Positions 34,888-49,800 of a DNA stretch of 64,000 nt are shown here, one piece after another. The DNA is taken from contig CAIIXF020000007.1 in NCBI GenBank assembly GCA_903813345.2, positions 37,656,759 through 37,720,758 of the forward strand, written 5' to 3'. Under the pieces are notes generated by a model. That model had not been told where the DNA came from. It ran no database searches and worked only from the letters and a program-made list of their open reading frames with translations. How positions within the stretch are numbered: position 1 is the first letter of the stretch; each line of letters starts with the position of its first letter. Source of the DNA: Owenia fusiformis (Eukaryota; Annelida; Polychaeta; Sabellida; Oweniidae). The translations under genes were made by a program, and so were the position numbers.

Positions 34888-37800
34888 GTAAGTCAACATT
34901 TTAATATTTTCATCCATCTTTAACTAGCTCATGCTTAACCGAACTGTATTTTGGTATATATCGAAGTGACTTCAGTTTAAATGAAATTTCCTATGGTATC
35001 TTTATTTTTGATTATGAGTGTTTCCAATTGCCTGAATCTCAGGGGTGGTAAATTTGTTCCTTCATGAGTTTGGTCATAGTTCGGGATAATTGAGCTTTTA
35101 TATGACTTGTTCGGGATAATTGAGCTTTTATATGACTAGCCCTTTACTATATCCTATTCTATTGTAATAATACTTGTAATACTGTTGTCATTCCTTTTTT
35201 CACATTTTTTCTCACTGTCGTCAATTTAGTTTTGTCCTTAATATAACAAATAATGATATTTTTTGACTTCGATTTTCCATATTGTAGCATGTACTACCAC
35301 CTCGACAATCCGTGAGTTCATAGCTGATGATGCCGACCCATGTTTCTACTTTGAATGTATTTACGCCGGGCTCACCACTGGCATTCGTCGTTCCTGCGCT
35401 CCAGGCTCAGGTGTACCGAGGGGATTCAAATCAACTGAAAACCCTTGTCGATTATTTAACCCAAACTGCAGGTTATCCACTGAAAATACACAGAGTTCTC
35501 TTCTCATGCCTCCTGGAGTCATACAAGGCACAGGAACCTCAAATACATTTCAACAATCCGCGTCGAACACTTGGCAGCAGGGTTCTCCGCCTCAGGGAAG
35601 TTGGCAACCGGCTCAACCGACTATGCAATGGAGGATGGTACCCTCCCCACCTGCGTGGGTCCAAAATCCAGGTAAACGAGGGTTTGGCAAATTAGTGTTG
35701 TTTTACCTTCAAGACGCTCTCCCGCCACCCCCCCCCCACTATGCATTTCCCACAAATGGAATATGTCGCACCCGTGTAGTCAAGTAGTGGGATTGGGGGT
35801 CACAGGGGCATGTGGCTGAACATTAACCACTTAACAAGAATTTGAGATTATCCCCACTAGTGCATTTTAGCTAAGTCTGTTGTACTTTGATGCTGGACTT
35901 TGATGATTTAGGTCCCCCAGCCTGTACACCGAGAACTATACATACGCGATGGCCGGTTCCTGTTCCGGTCCCTGTTCCATGCGGTGATACAACGGTACAA
36001 CCTGATACCACAACTACGTCATCAACCTTCCCTCCAGGCACAACCCCCGGGACTCCACCAGGTACGGTCATTAAAATTCTATGTAGGACATAACTTTATT
36101 AAATGTATTTTTGTTTTGGAATTGAATAACTTTAAATAATTTTCACAAGACAAAATCGTATGAAATACTTTGCAATAAACTAGTTATTAAGCTTGTTATT
36201 ATGGTCTTACTAGTGGTTATTATTGAGTAATGGTACAGGTATTCGATATGGTATTGCAGCTTACACTTAAGTAATGGTACACGTATCCTTTGAATTTAGG
36301 CCCGAATACCGAGGTTTATTTTTTTAATTATCGTGTATTATTGTTTTGTGTTAATATTAGTTAACCATATAACTATTAGCATGATATGATAACCTTGTTA
36401 TATTAATATAGCGCATAGGCGTAGCCAGGGGGATGCGATGTGTGCGATCGCACCCCCCCCCCTCCATAACCAATGAAAATAGAACCATTAGATAGAAGAA
36501 AAAAGTCTTAAAATGCTTTTTATTTGAAGCTTCTAGCTCGATTTTGAACGAAGATGCACCAATTTTTGTAAAATTCAAAACAAATCTTCAAAAACATTTT
36601 TTTATGCCACGATCGCACCCCCCCCCCCTCCCCCCGACTGAAAGCTGGCTACGCCACTGTAACGTGTAATCAATACGCTACATTTTGTATGTTCAATTTG
36701 TATACTAAAAACTATTATTAATCCACAAATTTAGATGAAGACAAGATAAAAATTCGAATCAAGAATGAAAAGGTGTCTAAGTATACAGGGTGTCAAATAA
36801 GTCCCGTCCCCCCCTCTACAGCCAAAACCAAGATATTTGGTACCAAGTGTGATATATCATTGGAAAGGTCTTCCAAAGTTACGTTGATTGGCATATATCT
36901 GACACATGTCAATCAATCTCAGAAATTTTTACATTGTATCAATTGAGGTGACCATATGCCTAGAAACATGGCAATTTGGCGATTTTAAGAATCATGTATA
37001 AGAAAGGCCATGGGACCAAAATATGACTAAATATGTTTATGGCAATGAATTTAACCTATTTCTGGATAGGGTTAGATGTGAAGAAAATAGAGTTGCAAGG
37101 AAAGTGATGAAAACCTTTTTGTAACAAGTGGAATGTGAAAAAGATTAACTTTTTGATGTATTTCTGAGGTCATATCCTTGTCATTTTGATGCAAAAAAGC
37201 TACTTAAAGGAGGGCACATTAATTTTAAAAGACATCATAAAAATATAGGTAAATTTCATCCAAAATACTTTAGAGTTGGTGAGTTAACATAACTTTGGAT
37301 GATCTTTCCAATGGTATATCACACTAGGTACCTTCTGTTAAGGTTTTGGCTGTAGCAGGGGGGACGGGACTTATTTGACACCCTGTATAAATCTTAAGGG
37401 TTATGCATATTCGAATTAAACAGAGGCGGGTTAATTTATATTGTGCTATGAATTACGCTATTATTCAAAATTGCAGCTAAGATGCCTGTTTTATGATACC
37501 CTGCGTGCAGAGTCTAGTTAAACTACACTAAGACGAAGCTCTCTTTTAAGAAGTGAAGTCAAACGAATGCAAAGGGTAGTTTTGTGAAAAATATCACGGA
37601 AGATGTATTCTAGATATCAGTAGTATTCTCAGAAATTTATTATCCGAAACGGATAACATCTGGCCACTCAGACAAACAATCGCAGACATAGGCTAAGCTT
37701 GTTTATTTAACAGTTAGATTTGTTGACTTACCAATCCGTATTTCAATCTCCGGGAAGACGTTCTTTTCACTTTGTATTTGCGTGCAGTGTAATATAAGTT

Positions 37801-40800
37801 GATACTTTTGTTCAAAAATGTACTTTTAATGGCCATTTCATGTATTTTATTTTCAAATTATGTTTTGTTTTGATGTCAGTGTGAAAAGTCAAGAAACGCC
37901 AACCCCGACTTTTAATTAAAAAATGTTGGTTAATCACTTATGGCAAATCACAAGGTTGATGATGTCAACGGACCATGATCGTGGAAGGCTATCAATATCA
38001 GGTGTATATCGCATAGAAAATAGATATAGCTAATTTTTCGCACTGATATGATGATGACTATTCTGGCGAATCGGGTAGATATTTCTCAGTTTTTTCCGAT
38101 AATAAAACTATTCATTACTATCAATTTTACAAACGGGGTCCTTTGAATGCACATTGAAACTATAAAAGTATTTATTGGGCGTACATACTCGTTCTGTCAT
38201 GTTACTTGCATTTCATTTGCAAGTTGTCCACATATTAATCCGGCGTTTTGTTTAATCAAATTTCCCGCCCCTTGAGGTTTCCGACTGTAAAACTTAATAT
38301 TTAATACTAACCAATGCATCAGTTAATATTTTCAGAATACAAATTTTCCATTTTTATTTCTCTGATAGATAAAGTCTCATTTTTAATCTGTTCGTGTATC
38401 AAAGAGTATGCTTTTATAATGCCGTGGTCACATTTGCTCAGATTTTCAGCACCGGCGCCCGGCCGATGAGTATTTTGTGCAAAATTGTATTCAATTCTGA
38501 ACAAAATACTCAATCGGCCGGGCGCCTTAATGAAAATCGGAGCAAATGTTACCAAGTCATAACTGATGAAAAATCAAATGAGAATATGAACATGGATAAT
38601 AGGGGCATTATTACGCTGCGTGCAGAGCCTAATTATAAACTACGAGAAGACGAAACTCTCATTTAAGAAGTGAAGTCGAACAAATGCAAAGGGTAGGGTA
38701 CTATAGAAGGGGATCATATATCTTCAACTGTTGCCCTTTGTGCATTTCAAAAATAAAATATCTTAATCTGATTTGTTCCACCTTTCTTTTCGCTCAGTTC
38801 TGCAATATTATGTCCATATGTTGTTTAGGATTATGTCATTTGCGAAATAGCTGTAAGACATTATGAGAATGAATATGGGAATTTCCACGATAATGTTGTT
38901 CACATGATTTTATACACATACCTGCATAATAATCGGAGACAGAAGTCTTAATATTGTCCAATAAAAAATAAGAATCTAACATTTAATGATAACAAAAGGA
39001 TTAATTGCTTAGTTCTCTTTGTTTTAGTCTTTGTTTTCTTAAATGCGGAAGTGTACCAACATCACCTAGATTACATAAGAGATCATCTAACAGTCTAAAA
39101 TTGCTTTTAATTGCAAGTTAATGCATTCCGACCAAAATTTGTATACCTGTAATTTGGGGGGGGGGGGGCGATGTTACATCACATAACTACAACGTTCATA
39201 TAGAAATATAAAATAAGCATGTCCGTATAAAAGCTAAAATTATAAAAACTCATTTCAAAGTCATTCTGTTCATGGAAGCGTCAAGTTATGAAAAACAATG
39301 CTAAACACTCAAACAAATCGACTTGATTACCTTTGAAAACTTCTTGAGAGGAAATGGACAAATGTATTTTTCTAACTCATTAGAACGTCTGTCTGATTGA
39401 AATACTATTTTTTAATACAAACATAAATGATTTAATCTTGGTCAGAAGTCTGAACATTGTCCAACAAAATTATAAGAATCTAACATGTAATGATTACAAA
39501 GGGATTAATTGCTATATAGTCTTTGTCTTACTTTTGTTTTTCTAACGGCGGAAGTGTACCAACATCACCCTGATTACAGAAGAGATCATCTAACAGTCTA
39601 AAATTGCTTTTAATTCCCGGGTTTTAATTACATTTTATGTATATACTTTTTTGCCTCTATTCTCATTTTTAAACCTGTTTATGTTTGCTTATTTAACAAT
39701 TGTGATAAATTATTCAGTTAGTGTCGAAATCAAAACAATTTTCTACATTATAGTCCCCTCCTCTTGCACTGACTAAATATTAAAATAAGCCAGTCTGATT
39801 GCGAATTTACAAATCCTGTAAAAGTAGCTCCAAACCGCCTTTTAATCAGAGAAAACAATAAGTTAATTCATCTGATTACGAAAATACGAATCAACCTGAT
39901 TATCTGATCTCCATGCTATTTGATTCGTGCATTATCTACAAGTCAATCGGGCAAGGGTGAAATTATTTCATTTGAAAACAGAAATAAATATAAGGACCCA
40001 TCTAGCATAACTATTCGGAAGAAATTCATACAAAAAATAAGGTACACAACTGATGAAGGGTCGCACACAATGCACGCACCCCTCTCCTCCTCCTCCGTGT
40101 TTGCCCACACACGACCATATTTGACAATTTTTCTATAAGCGTTTTCCCCGGGAATATAGGTGTAGCAGTTGCCAGAAGTCGCACAGCTTGGGAGTCAGGG
40201 TATCCTGATCCATGCTTCAACACTCGACGGGTCTGATATTTAGAGGGGGCGCAAGAATTATTAGGGGGCGGGGTAAACGTGAAAGTTGCCAAAATATCCA
40301 TAGGCGTAGCCAGGAGTGGGGGGGGGGTGCGATGGGTGCGATAACAATAGGCTTTATATATGCTTTAATGTTTTATTTATCATGATGCTTTTATGTAGGC
40401 TATTAATTACAGTTCTTTTTGCAATATAAAACTGGTATGTTTATGCAAATTCCGATCGGATTTGTTTAAATCCCCTCACCTTGTCAATGTCTATGCCTGC
40501 ATCTGGTTTTCCCACCTTTGGGAGGAAGCCAATATACACATAGATTACTTACTGGCCATGGACAGGGGGGGGGGCACAGAAACGAACATTCTGGGGTCAT
40601 AAGGGATACTTGGGGAAGGGGGAGGGGTGGTGGTGAATAGTGAAGTCCGGGAGTGAAGTTAAGGGGTACTGAAATCTTTCTTTTGATATTTAGTGCTTGA
40701 ATGGAGACTTGTTTCCACTCCCCGCATGCTAGTAGAATTTAAATATTTGATCCAAAGGAGTTATTTTAAATCAAACTTGCATTCCGATTAATTAACACTC

Positions 40801-43800
40801 CAATGATTTTACCGCTTCACTATTGTCTAAGATAATTATAATGAATTCACGGGACACTATAGTCTTCCTTTTAAACTTTAGTGGTTGGATGGAGACTTGT
40901 TTCCCCACCCCGTACACTAGTAAATTTGTAAATTTTAAATATTTGATTTAGGGAGGTATTTGCAATCCAACTCTGATGATGCAAGACTAGTCAGCCAAGA
41001 CTAAATTATGAACTTATTATAATTTAGACTATTGAGTTCATTAAATTAACAGGATCTTAAGAGGTTCTGGACAAATCATTTGATTCTGGACTTGTCATAT
41101 TTTTTTTTCAACGAAATCACATCCAAGGGTTGAATTTTTATTAGCTATTTAGAGAGTGAGTCCTGCCTAGTATTAATTTCAATAAAAAAAGTTAAAATAG
41201 AACCCTATTTGAGAGTCAATCTAATACTTACATTACATTGATAAATTAAGGCAAATCCTGAAATATTTTTAAAGTGCGTTTTTTAATGAAATATTATCCA
41301 GCAAGTATTTAAATGAAACGGTCTTATTTAAATACAAATCATAACATGATATTTTTCATGAAACATTTTTCAATGAAATTCAATTGAAGGGTCAAGATAA
41401 AACGAGCTAATTTAGGTGAAAACCCTTACATGATGATGTGTTTTCATAACTTCTTTCATAAAATTCCATCAAGGGGTGAAGATAAAACGATCGAATTTAA
41501 GTGATTTAAGGATCACGAGAATATGTTTTCTTTGATATTTTCTATGAAATCCCATCCAATGGTCAAGGTAAAATTTTGATTTTGATTTTGATTTGGTCAC
41601 GTGTTCGAAAGATCCATATAAGGCCCATAGAACCATATAGGAACGTCATTTTGAATGTCACGTGATAGAGCCATATAAGGCTTTTAGAACCATTTATGGA
41701 AAGATGAGGGAAGCCCCTGACACCTGTTTCACGATTTTTAAGCACTTCATTATTGTACCGAAGTTTGCCGATTCGATTCGTCGTATTTCGGAATCCTGGT
41801 GACAATTTTATACTCCATTGGAGTATTTTTGACCTACTTCTTATGACGGAAATTCCCGAACCTTGTTCGGATTAATCCGGATTTTCTGACCTACTTTATC
41901 TACCGAGATTTCACGAGTTAACATTCGTCTCATTCCGGAATCCTGGTGACAATTTTATACTCCATTGGAGTATTTTTGACCTACTTCTTATGACGGAAAT
42001 TCCCGAACCTTGTTCGGATTAATCCGGATTTTCTGACCTACTTTATCTACCGAGATTTCACGAGTTAACATTCGTCTCATTCCGGAATCCTGGTGACAAT
42101 TTTATACTCCATTGGAGTATTTTTGATCTACTTTTTCTGGATTTTGCCCTACTTTATTATATCTTGACAACAAGCAAATCAAAAAGTTCGACATGAACGG
42201 GTCTCGATCAACTAACCTAGACTATGGAAGCCAGGCACGCTAACCATGAGGCCAACGAGCTACCGATATGAAAGAACAAAAGTATTATATATTTATACCG
42301 AGCGTCAATTCAAAATGATCCTCACTTTTGTCTCCACTTAAATACGACTCGTCAGTTGTATCCAGAATAGTAGAACGCCTATGGCGCTAGTGAATAACCA
42401 AGTCCCAGGTGAGTGGTTCGTATCCCTCCGTGATATACTATTTTTGTTTTATTAAATACGACAGAGAGGAGCAAGGTGTAGGTTGAAAACAAGACGTTAG
42501 TTTGTTTCAAAACAGTTTGGAAACATTAATCTCTGGAACATTATTTTTTCAACACTGATACAAATTTCCCTGACATTTCCCTGACATGTCTACCGTTTCA
42601 AAATTCCCGGTCATCTTTGGCCCTTTTGACCTAATTTTAAAATTACCTGACATTTCCAGCACTTGGAAAATCAAGTCAATTTCCCTGACATTTCCAGGTG
42701 TGTATGAACCCTGGAAATATCCCACTGGCTCGCCCTATGAATCGCTAGCACAGATTGGATTGATTAGTGTTTCAAAATGGTGGACGAAGTGTTTGATTAG
42801 ATAATTTACATATTAAGCTTCTTAAAGGGGCAACAAGGCCTGTACATAGAAAATTCGAAATTTTTTACATTTTCTGAATTTTTAGGGCAGCATTTGGCTT
42901 TAACACCTTTTTTATACATTTTTTCTTAAAATGTATGGATAAACAATAAAATTTCAGCATTAAGCAGTGCAAATTCAGTTCAAAGCTTCTATAAAGGGAG
43001 TCCAACTTATAGATTTTGAAAATCCGACTCGTTTAAAGAGTCGGATTTTCAGCAGCTTAAATCACGCCTTGTGATCATATAAAATGGATGGAGGGGGGGG
43101 GGGGTAGGCGATTTCTGCAAGAAAACTCAACAAATTTGGAAGATTTATTTTTTTCAAGATAAAATTTACAACTGAATTGCCAAATGAATAGGCGCAGTGC
43201 ATGGCAACATATGTAAGGTCTTCTAGTATTTTTTGAACTGATACGCTTCTAAGATATGAGATCTATTATAAAAGGCGCATCATCATCATCATCATCATCA
43301 ACGTGCAAAAGTCAATGTTTTTGCTATAAATCAGGCAACAATGGTCTACACGACCTGTAATAAATAGGTATGAGGGGCGTTATTAGAGAATTTTCGTTAT
43401 AAGTTTTTTAAAAACTTATACGTATACTTATACTTATAAACCCAATAAACAAGGTGTTTCATAATTTCCTAATTCGTCGGGAAATATCTCCTAGGACGGT
43501 AATAAAAAGGGCCAATGGCATACCATCCGTACCCCCTTGATGTAAAGCATGTTTAGTTGTGTCATATGTGTTTTCTAGAATCAAATAGGCTGATATAGCA
43601 CACGGGTTTTACAGATTTATCTACTCTCAATTATATTTTTGTAGATGATCGTTTTGAATCACCTTGTAGAAATAACGAAGGGAGAATTAGTTCAGCTAAT
43701 GAATGAGTCTAGCTATTTGATTGGATACTATGCCTATTCAGCCGATTAATTTTAATAAGCCATTCTGGTCAGTAGGTCCACACATATACTATGCAGAGAT

Positions 43801-46800
43801 CCAACTCTGTAAGTTTATAATCTGCGTATAAAGGCCCTTTTATACGTAAAAACTTAAAAATTGACCTTATAATTTCATGAGAACTTTGAAATGATCGACT
43901 CGTTCGTGTAGTGATTCACTTTAAAGGGTCTTGTTTATCGTACACTACAAGGACCCGTCAACTAGAATTTAGTTTATCGTGTTCATAATTGACATTGTAT
44001 TCGCAGTCCCTAGTTGATGATGAAGCTTGACTATATCGGGAATAGTTATGCCCCACTTGGTACAGATTATGAAAATCAATTTGAATTGATTTTAGTTCGA
44101 CAAGACCCTTTAAACTATAAGTATACGTATAAGTTTTTGAAACAACTTATAACGAAAATTCTCTATTATCACAACACTGACATTGCTTACTTTTTAAAGT
44201 TGTTTCAAAGCGTTATATGTAAATGGGCGTGTGGAAGGCCCGTGGGTGGCAATAAAATAACTCGAACTTCAAATTAAAATATATATAAAATAGTATATTT
44301 CAAACTTCAATGTTTAAAATACAATGCTCTGTAATGTACAACATGAACTCTTACAGCAACTACTGACAAGCCAACACCCAATGCAAACTCAGCTACATGT
44401 GAGTGAGAAAGACCATATAGGGGAACAATAGATATATAAAACTGACACAGTTTGCATAGTTGAATAACTCAAGGTGAAAAGTGAACATGGTATTAAAAGA
44501 GTAAAACTGCAAACAACCTACTTAGGGACCTGTTATATTGAGATGAATAGGGATTGATTAATATGAACAGTAATAATATAAAATGTGAAAATGACCATGT
44601 TACATATACAAAAAATAACCCCATTGTTACAAAATCACAAAAAGTGAAATATCTATTCTTGTATTGCATTTTCGTTCACTGGACGTATTTTAATTGCATT
44701 GCTATTAGATACATTTTAAGGGTGATATGAAAATTGAACCACGAAAACAGATGTACTTTAAGTTAAAGGGAACTTTCTACCATACCCGCCATGCTATCTG
44801 ACCCGAACGAGCCACCTTGTGGTGAGATTGGTAACTACCTGCTCGCATCTGCGTTATTACGCAGAGACATAAACGTATACACAAGGAAACGATAGGAGAT
44901 AACCTATTTTATCTCTGTATACATTTTAACTTTAATACATCGTTGAATCGAATTTGTCCAAAGGTCTTGAAACGTAAAATACCTAAATATTTATCTTAGA
45001 CCTTGGGATGACCTTGTACAAGAAACATTAATGTTGACCTCGGTTCATCTAATCATAATTCGCCAAGGGCCATAGTATCATCAAACGCCAAATACCTAGA
45101 CATTGATCGTTTACTTGGATTTAAATAAGGAGTATGATTTTAAAATTGGCTAGGTCGTGGTTAAGCAACAATAGTATGTTCGAAATACCGCTGTGTAATG
45201 CCTGGATCACATTTGCTGCGAGTATTTTGTTCAAAATTGAATACATTTCTGAACACAATACTCAATCGGCCGGGCGCCGTAGTGAAAATCGGAGCAAATG
45301 TGACCAAGACATAAAACAATTGAATAATACTGTATCAGTTTCACATTTACAGCGGTCAAAAGCATTTACAAAAAACCGCCAGAGTTGGCAATCATATAAA
45401 ATGAAACCAATCCCGCTGTGATTCATAGAAATAATTTACTGCATTGAGTTCAATGTTATAACCATGTCGATTTACATGAGTGTCCGATTCATTGTACCAA
45501 ATTTAAACCTTTACTGTTCTCCAGAAAGCAATAAGCTGACATATATCATATTTTACATTTTAATACAACTGAAAAGATAATAAATGTTTTAATATAAAGT
45601 TGACGTAGTTAAAAATGTTTTCAGCGTAAAATCAAAGCACAACCATATAATTAAAAACATTACGCTGGGATTCCAACTGGATACAACTGACGAGTTGTAT
45701 TTAGGTGGCCTAAAGTGCTGCTTATTTTTTCGTGAAGCCACTCAGTAAAATTACGATTTCTCTCAACCCTGATGTTCAATCAACATCATTCGAGTATCTA
45801 TATGTTCCTGACACGTTCGGGCATCCGGTTATGACAACGTCTACCCAATGTTTGCACGAGAAATTGACGTAATTCATGACTGAAATCGGGAAGACAAAAA
45901 TATGTGATATTCTTTCAGAATTGTTTATAATAACTATTTACAAAAACGTTCCCGAGACACAATCCATTTAGGTAGGGTTTGTTTTAAAGTCGAAAAGCCC
46001 CAATAAGACAATACAAACCCAGATTAAACCCAGAAGAATGCAGATTTCGTGTAATGATTTACGTTCATGTAAACAAGGAAAGTACATATAATCCCCATAT
46101 AAAACACTGGCCTACGTGACATGTAAACACAGGTTCAAATTGAAATATAGAAAAGGATCTTGTACACCTGCCATTATGATCTCCCCATGAACAAAAATAA
46201 ATTCATCTGATTTTTCAAAATAAATATACTGCTTTTATTATTACATTTATATGTACACTAGTATCTTGTTGACCTATATTCAGCACTGTATTGATGAATG
46301 GGCCACTTTTTAGTGCAATATTCAATCATAAAGTGTACAGGGGTAGAGATGCCAAACCAGGAAGTCTTTTTGTGTCTGTCAAAATCCATTTGCATCCTAC
46401 ACATCCCTACATCTTATCAAAATATGTTATTAATTAATGAATCATAACAGTATAATCTTTGGATTTACAAAGTTGTATGGGATTTCATAAGTGTAAAAGT
46501 TGCTTTTGAAGCATTTTTCTATAGCCATTTTGTAGGAAAAAAATGATGAAAAAAATGAATAATCTTTTAATTTGAAGTATGACCTGAATCGATTGCAAAC
46601 TTTATATTTGCACATCTGATCTGAAATACCATTTGTGTCATATTGTGAAATTATTTAATTTGCAATCGATTCAGGTCATAGTGTATTTTAGTTATTTTTG
46701 TGAAAATCAATAGAAACCAATGGCCTCCATTGGAATCTGATGGTATCCACATGTTAAGTCAATAGAACACATCCAATGTCAAGTCAATACACCCTTGCTG

Positions 46801-49800
46801 AACTTAATGACCCCAACCTCAACCCATGTGGGGCCAAACGCTTAAATATTTTCCAAAGTATTATGTAACATTGTATTCTTTATATTACACCTAAAAATGA
46901 TTCATTTTGTTCATGGGGAGATCATAATGGCAGGTGTACAAGATCCTTTTCAACATAGCATTTGCTTCTGTGTTCTGTATGCCCCTCTACCTGCTAATAA
47001 GGCAATGTATCTTCAAATAAAACCTTAGCCAAGTAGATAAGGGTCTCTGGAACACTTTTGTAAATAGTTTTCACAAGCAATTTTATTCCCGGACGCCCAA
47101 ACGTGTCAGGAACACATATACACACTACCCTACCTCGATAGCGCATGCGCGATTTTTTTGGCTTTCAACCACGTCGCTTTTGAGTATTTCGACTGCTTAG
47201 TCAAACGGTTAATACGTTTGGTGCTTGGAGTGAATCAATATTGCTATTCGCTGAACTTCAGTGGTGCAATAGTGAAGTCCATGTTCCAAGTTATATGATA
47301 GTTGAAGAAAGAATGTAAATAATATCGTTTTAAATTTTTAAATATTTGATATGTCAAAGTACACGGTACACAGTTGCAAAAGTTGATCAATACAGGGTAC
47401 AAGGAATGTAAATTGCTCAATAGTACAGGGAGCGAGAAAGTAAGCTGATTATACAGACATACTATGTCCCGATCTCATGTACATTTACGTTGCAAACAGT
47501 GAAAATAATGCTAAAAAGGCCGCCTGTTGATGCTTTGAGGTGTCATCAATTGTTATTTAATCCAAATAAAGTAAACATTATTTTGTAGATTTATATAACC
47601 ACTTGAATAGTCTAATTCACTACCGTTCTCAAAAACCGATCATTTAAAATATTTTGTTCAAAATACCATCATGCCACGACTTGAGAGCATTTTGTTCTTC
47701 ACGATTTGCTGTAGCGCTGATATGACATCGTATTTCTCTATTATTGTAAAAAAAACTAATACCAGATCGATGTAGTCTTAGATGACGTGTTGAATGTCAT
47801 ATGTTTTTGGATGGTATCTGCTCCAGTGATTTTGCATTTAATCATGAAACGCTCATCACAAGACACCTCAAAACAAACATTATCCTCTTTGTGACAAGAG
47901 GAAAAATGTTTCACAATATGTTATGCCTTACGGCAAAGTAAAGATACATTTCTGGGACGACGTTTTTTTGCATCTTAAGATTTTAGAAAAACAATTAATT
48001 CACAAAAATACAGTTGAATAACATACTGGAAAACGTATCCACAAATAACACGATGACACGCAGTTTAAATAACAGTTAACTGGTTTTTTTGTTACATATC
48101 AATGTAACATTTTCGAAGGGAAACTTACATGCTCCCTGTACGTTGATAGATTTACTGAAATGTATCGTGTATTGCATTGAGTTTTGCTTCACTGCGCCAA
48201 CTATTATCTATCTTTGCTTATAGTGGTTTTTTGCCAACAATATTCTACAAACTGCTCGATGAATCAATTCTATGTCTGGTAGAATACTAGAAATAAATGT
48301 AAAATGTATTTTACGTTCAGAAATATGGAATTAAACCCACGTCCTCCATTTGCAACTTAGCTGTACCCTGTTTCCCTTTTAAACGTGGTCACGTGGTAGG
48401 GTAGTGTTGAATGATCTTGATTGGACACCAGGTTGCAGAGGAATCGTATTTTTACTGAGTGGATTATTGAATTTCATAGATCTAGAGGCCCTTCAGGAGT
48501 GGAAAACCTTAAATTATCAGAGATTAATGTTTCCAAACTGTTTTGAAACAAACTAACGTCTTGTTTTCAACCTACACCTTGCTCCTTTCTGTCGTATTTA
48601 ATAAAACAAAAATAGTATATCACGGAGGGATACGAACCACTCACCTGGGACTTGGTTATTCACTAGCGCCATAGGCGTTCTACTGTTCTGGATACAACTG
48701 ACGAGTCGTATTTAAGTGGAGACAAAAGTGAGGATCATTTTGAATTGACGCTCGGTATAAATATATAATACTTTTGTTCTTTCATATCGGTAGCTCGTTG
48801 GCCTCATGGTTAGCGTGCCTGGCTTCCATAGTCTAGGTTAGTTGATCGAGACCCGTTCATGTCGAACTTTTTGATTTGCTTGTTGTCAAGATATAATAAA
48901 GTAGGGCAAAATCCAGAAAAAGTAGATCAAAAATACTCCAATGGAGTATAAAATTGTCACCAGGATTCCGGAATGAGACGAATGTTAACTCGTGAAATCT
49001 CGGTAGATAAAGTAGGTCAGAAAATCCGGATTAATCCGAACAAGGTTCGGGAATTTCCGTCATAAGAAGTAGGTCAAAAATACTCCAATGGAGTATAAAA
49101 TTGTCACCAGGATTCCGAAATACGACGAATCGAATCGGCAAACTTCGGTACAATAATGAAGTGCTTAAAAATCGTGAAACAGGTGTCAGGGGCTTCCCTC
49201 ATCTTTCCATAAATGGTTCTAAAAGCCTTATATGGCTCTATCACGTGACATTCAAAATGACGTTCCTATATGGTTCTATGGGCCTTATATGGATCTTTCG
49301 AACACGTGACCAAATCAAAATCAAAATCAAAATTTTACCTTGACCATTGGATGGGATTTCATAGAAAATATCAAGGAAAACATATTCTCGTGATCCTTAA
49401 ATCACTTAAATTCGATCATTTTATCTTCACCCCTTGATGGAATTTTATGAAAGAAGTTATGAAAACACATCATCATGTAAGGGTTTTCACCTAAATTAGC
49501 TCGTTTTATCTTGACCCTTCAATTGAATTTCATTGAAAAATGTTTCATGAAAAATATCATGTTATGATTTGTATTTAAATAAGACCGTTTCATTTAAATA
49601 CTTGCTGGATAATATTTCATTAAAAACGCACTTTAAAAATATTTCAGGATTTGCCTTAATTTATCAATGTAATGTAAGTATTAGATTGACTCTCAAATAG
49701 GGTTCTATTTTAACTTTTTTATTGAAATTAATACTAGGCAGGACTCACTCTCTAAATAGCTAATAAAAATTCAACCCTTGGATGTGATTTCGTTCAAAAA

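Noticed and set aside
45134-45421. 95-codon plus ORF
   Set aside because: Most of it overlaps the MITE at 45199-45311.
41563-49343. Identical 80-codon ORFs on opposite strands (41563-41805, 49101-49343)
   Set aside because: They lie in the two arms of the inverted duplication; no domain and no splice-framed context.
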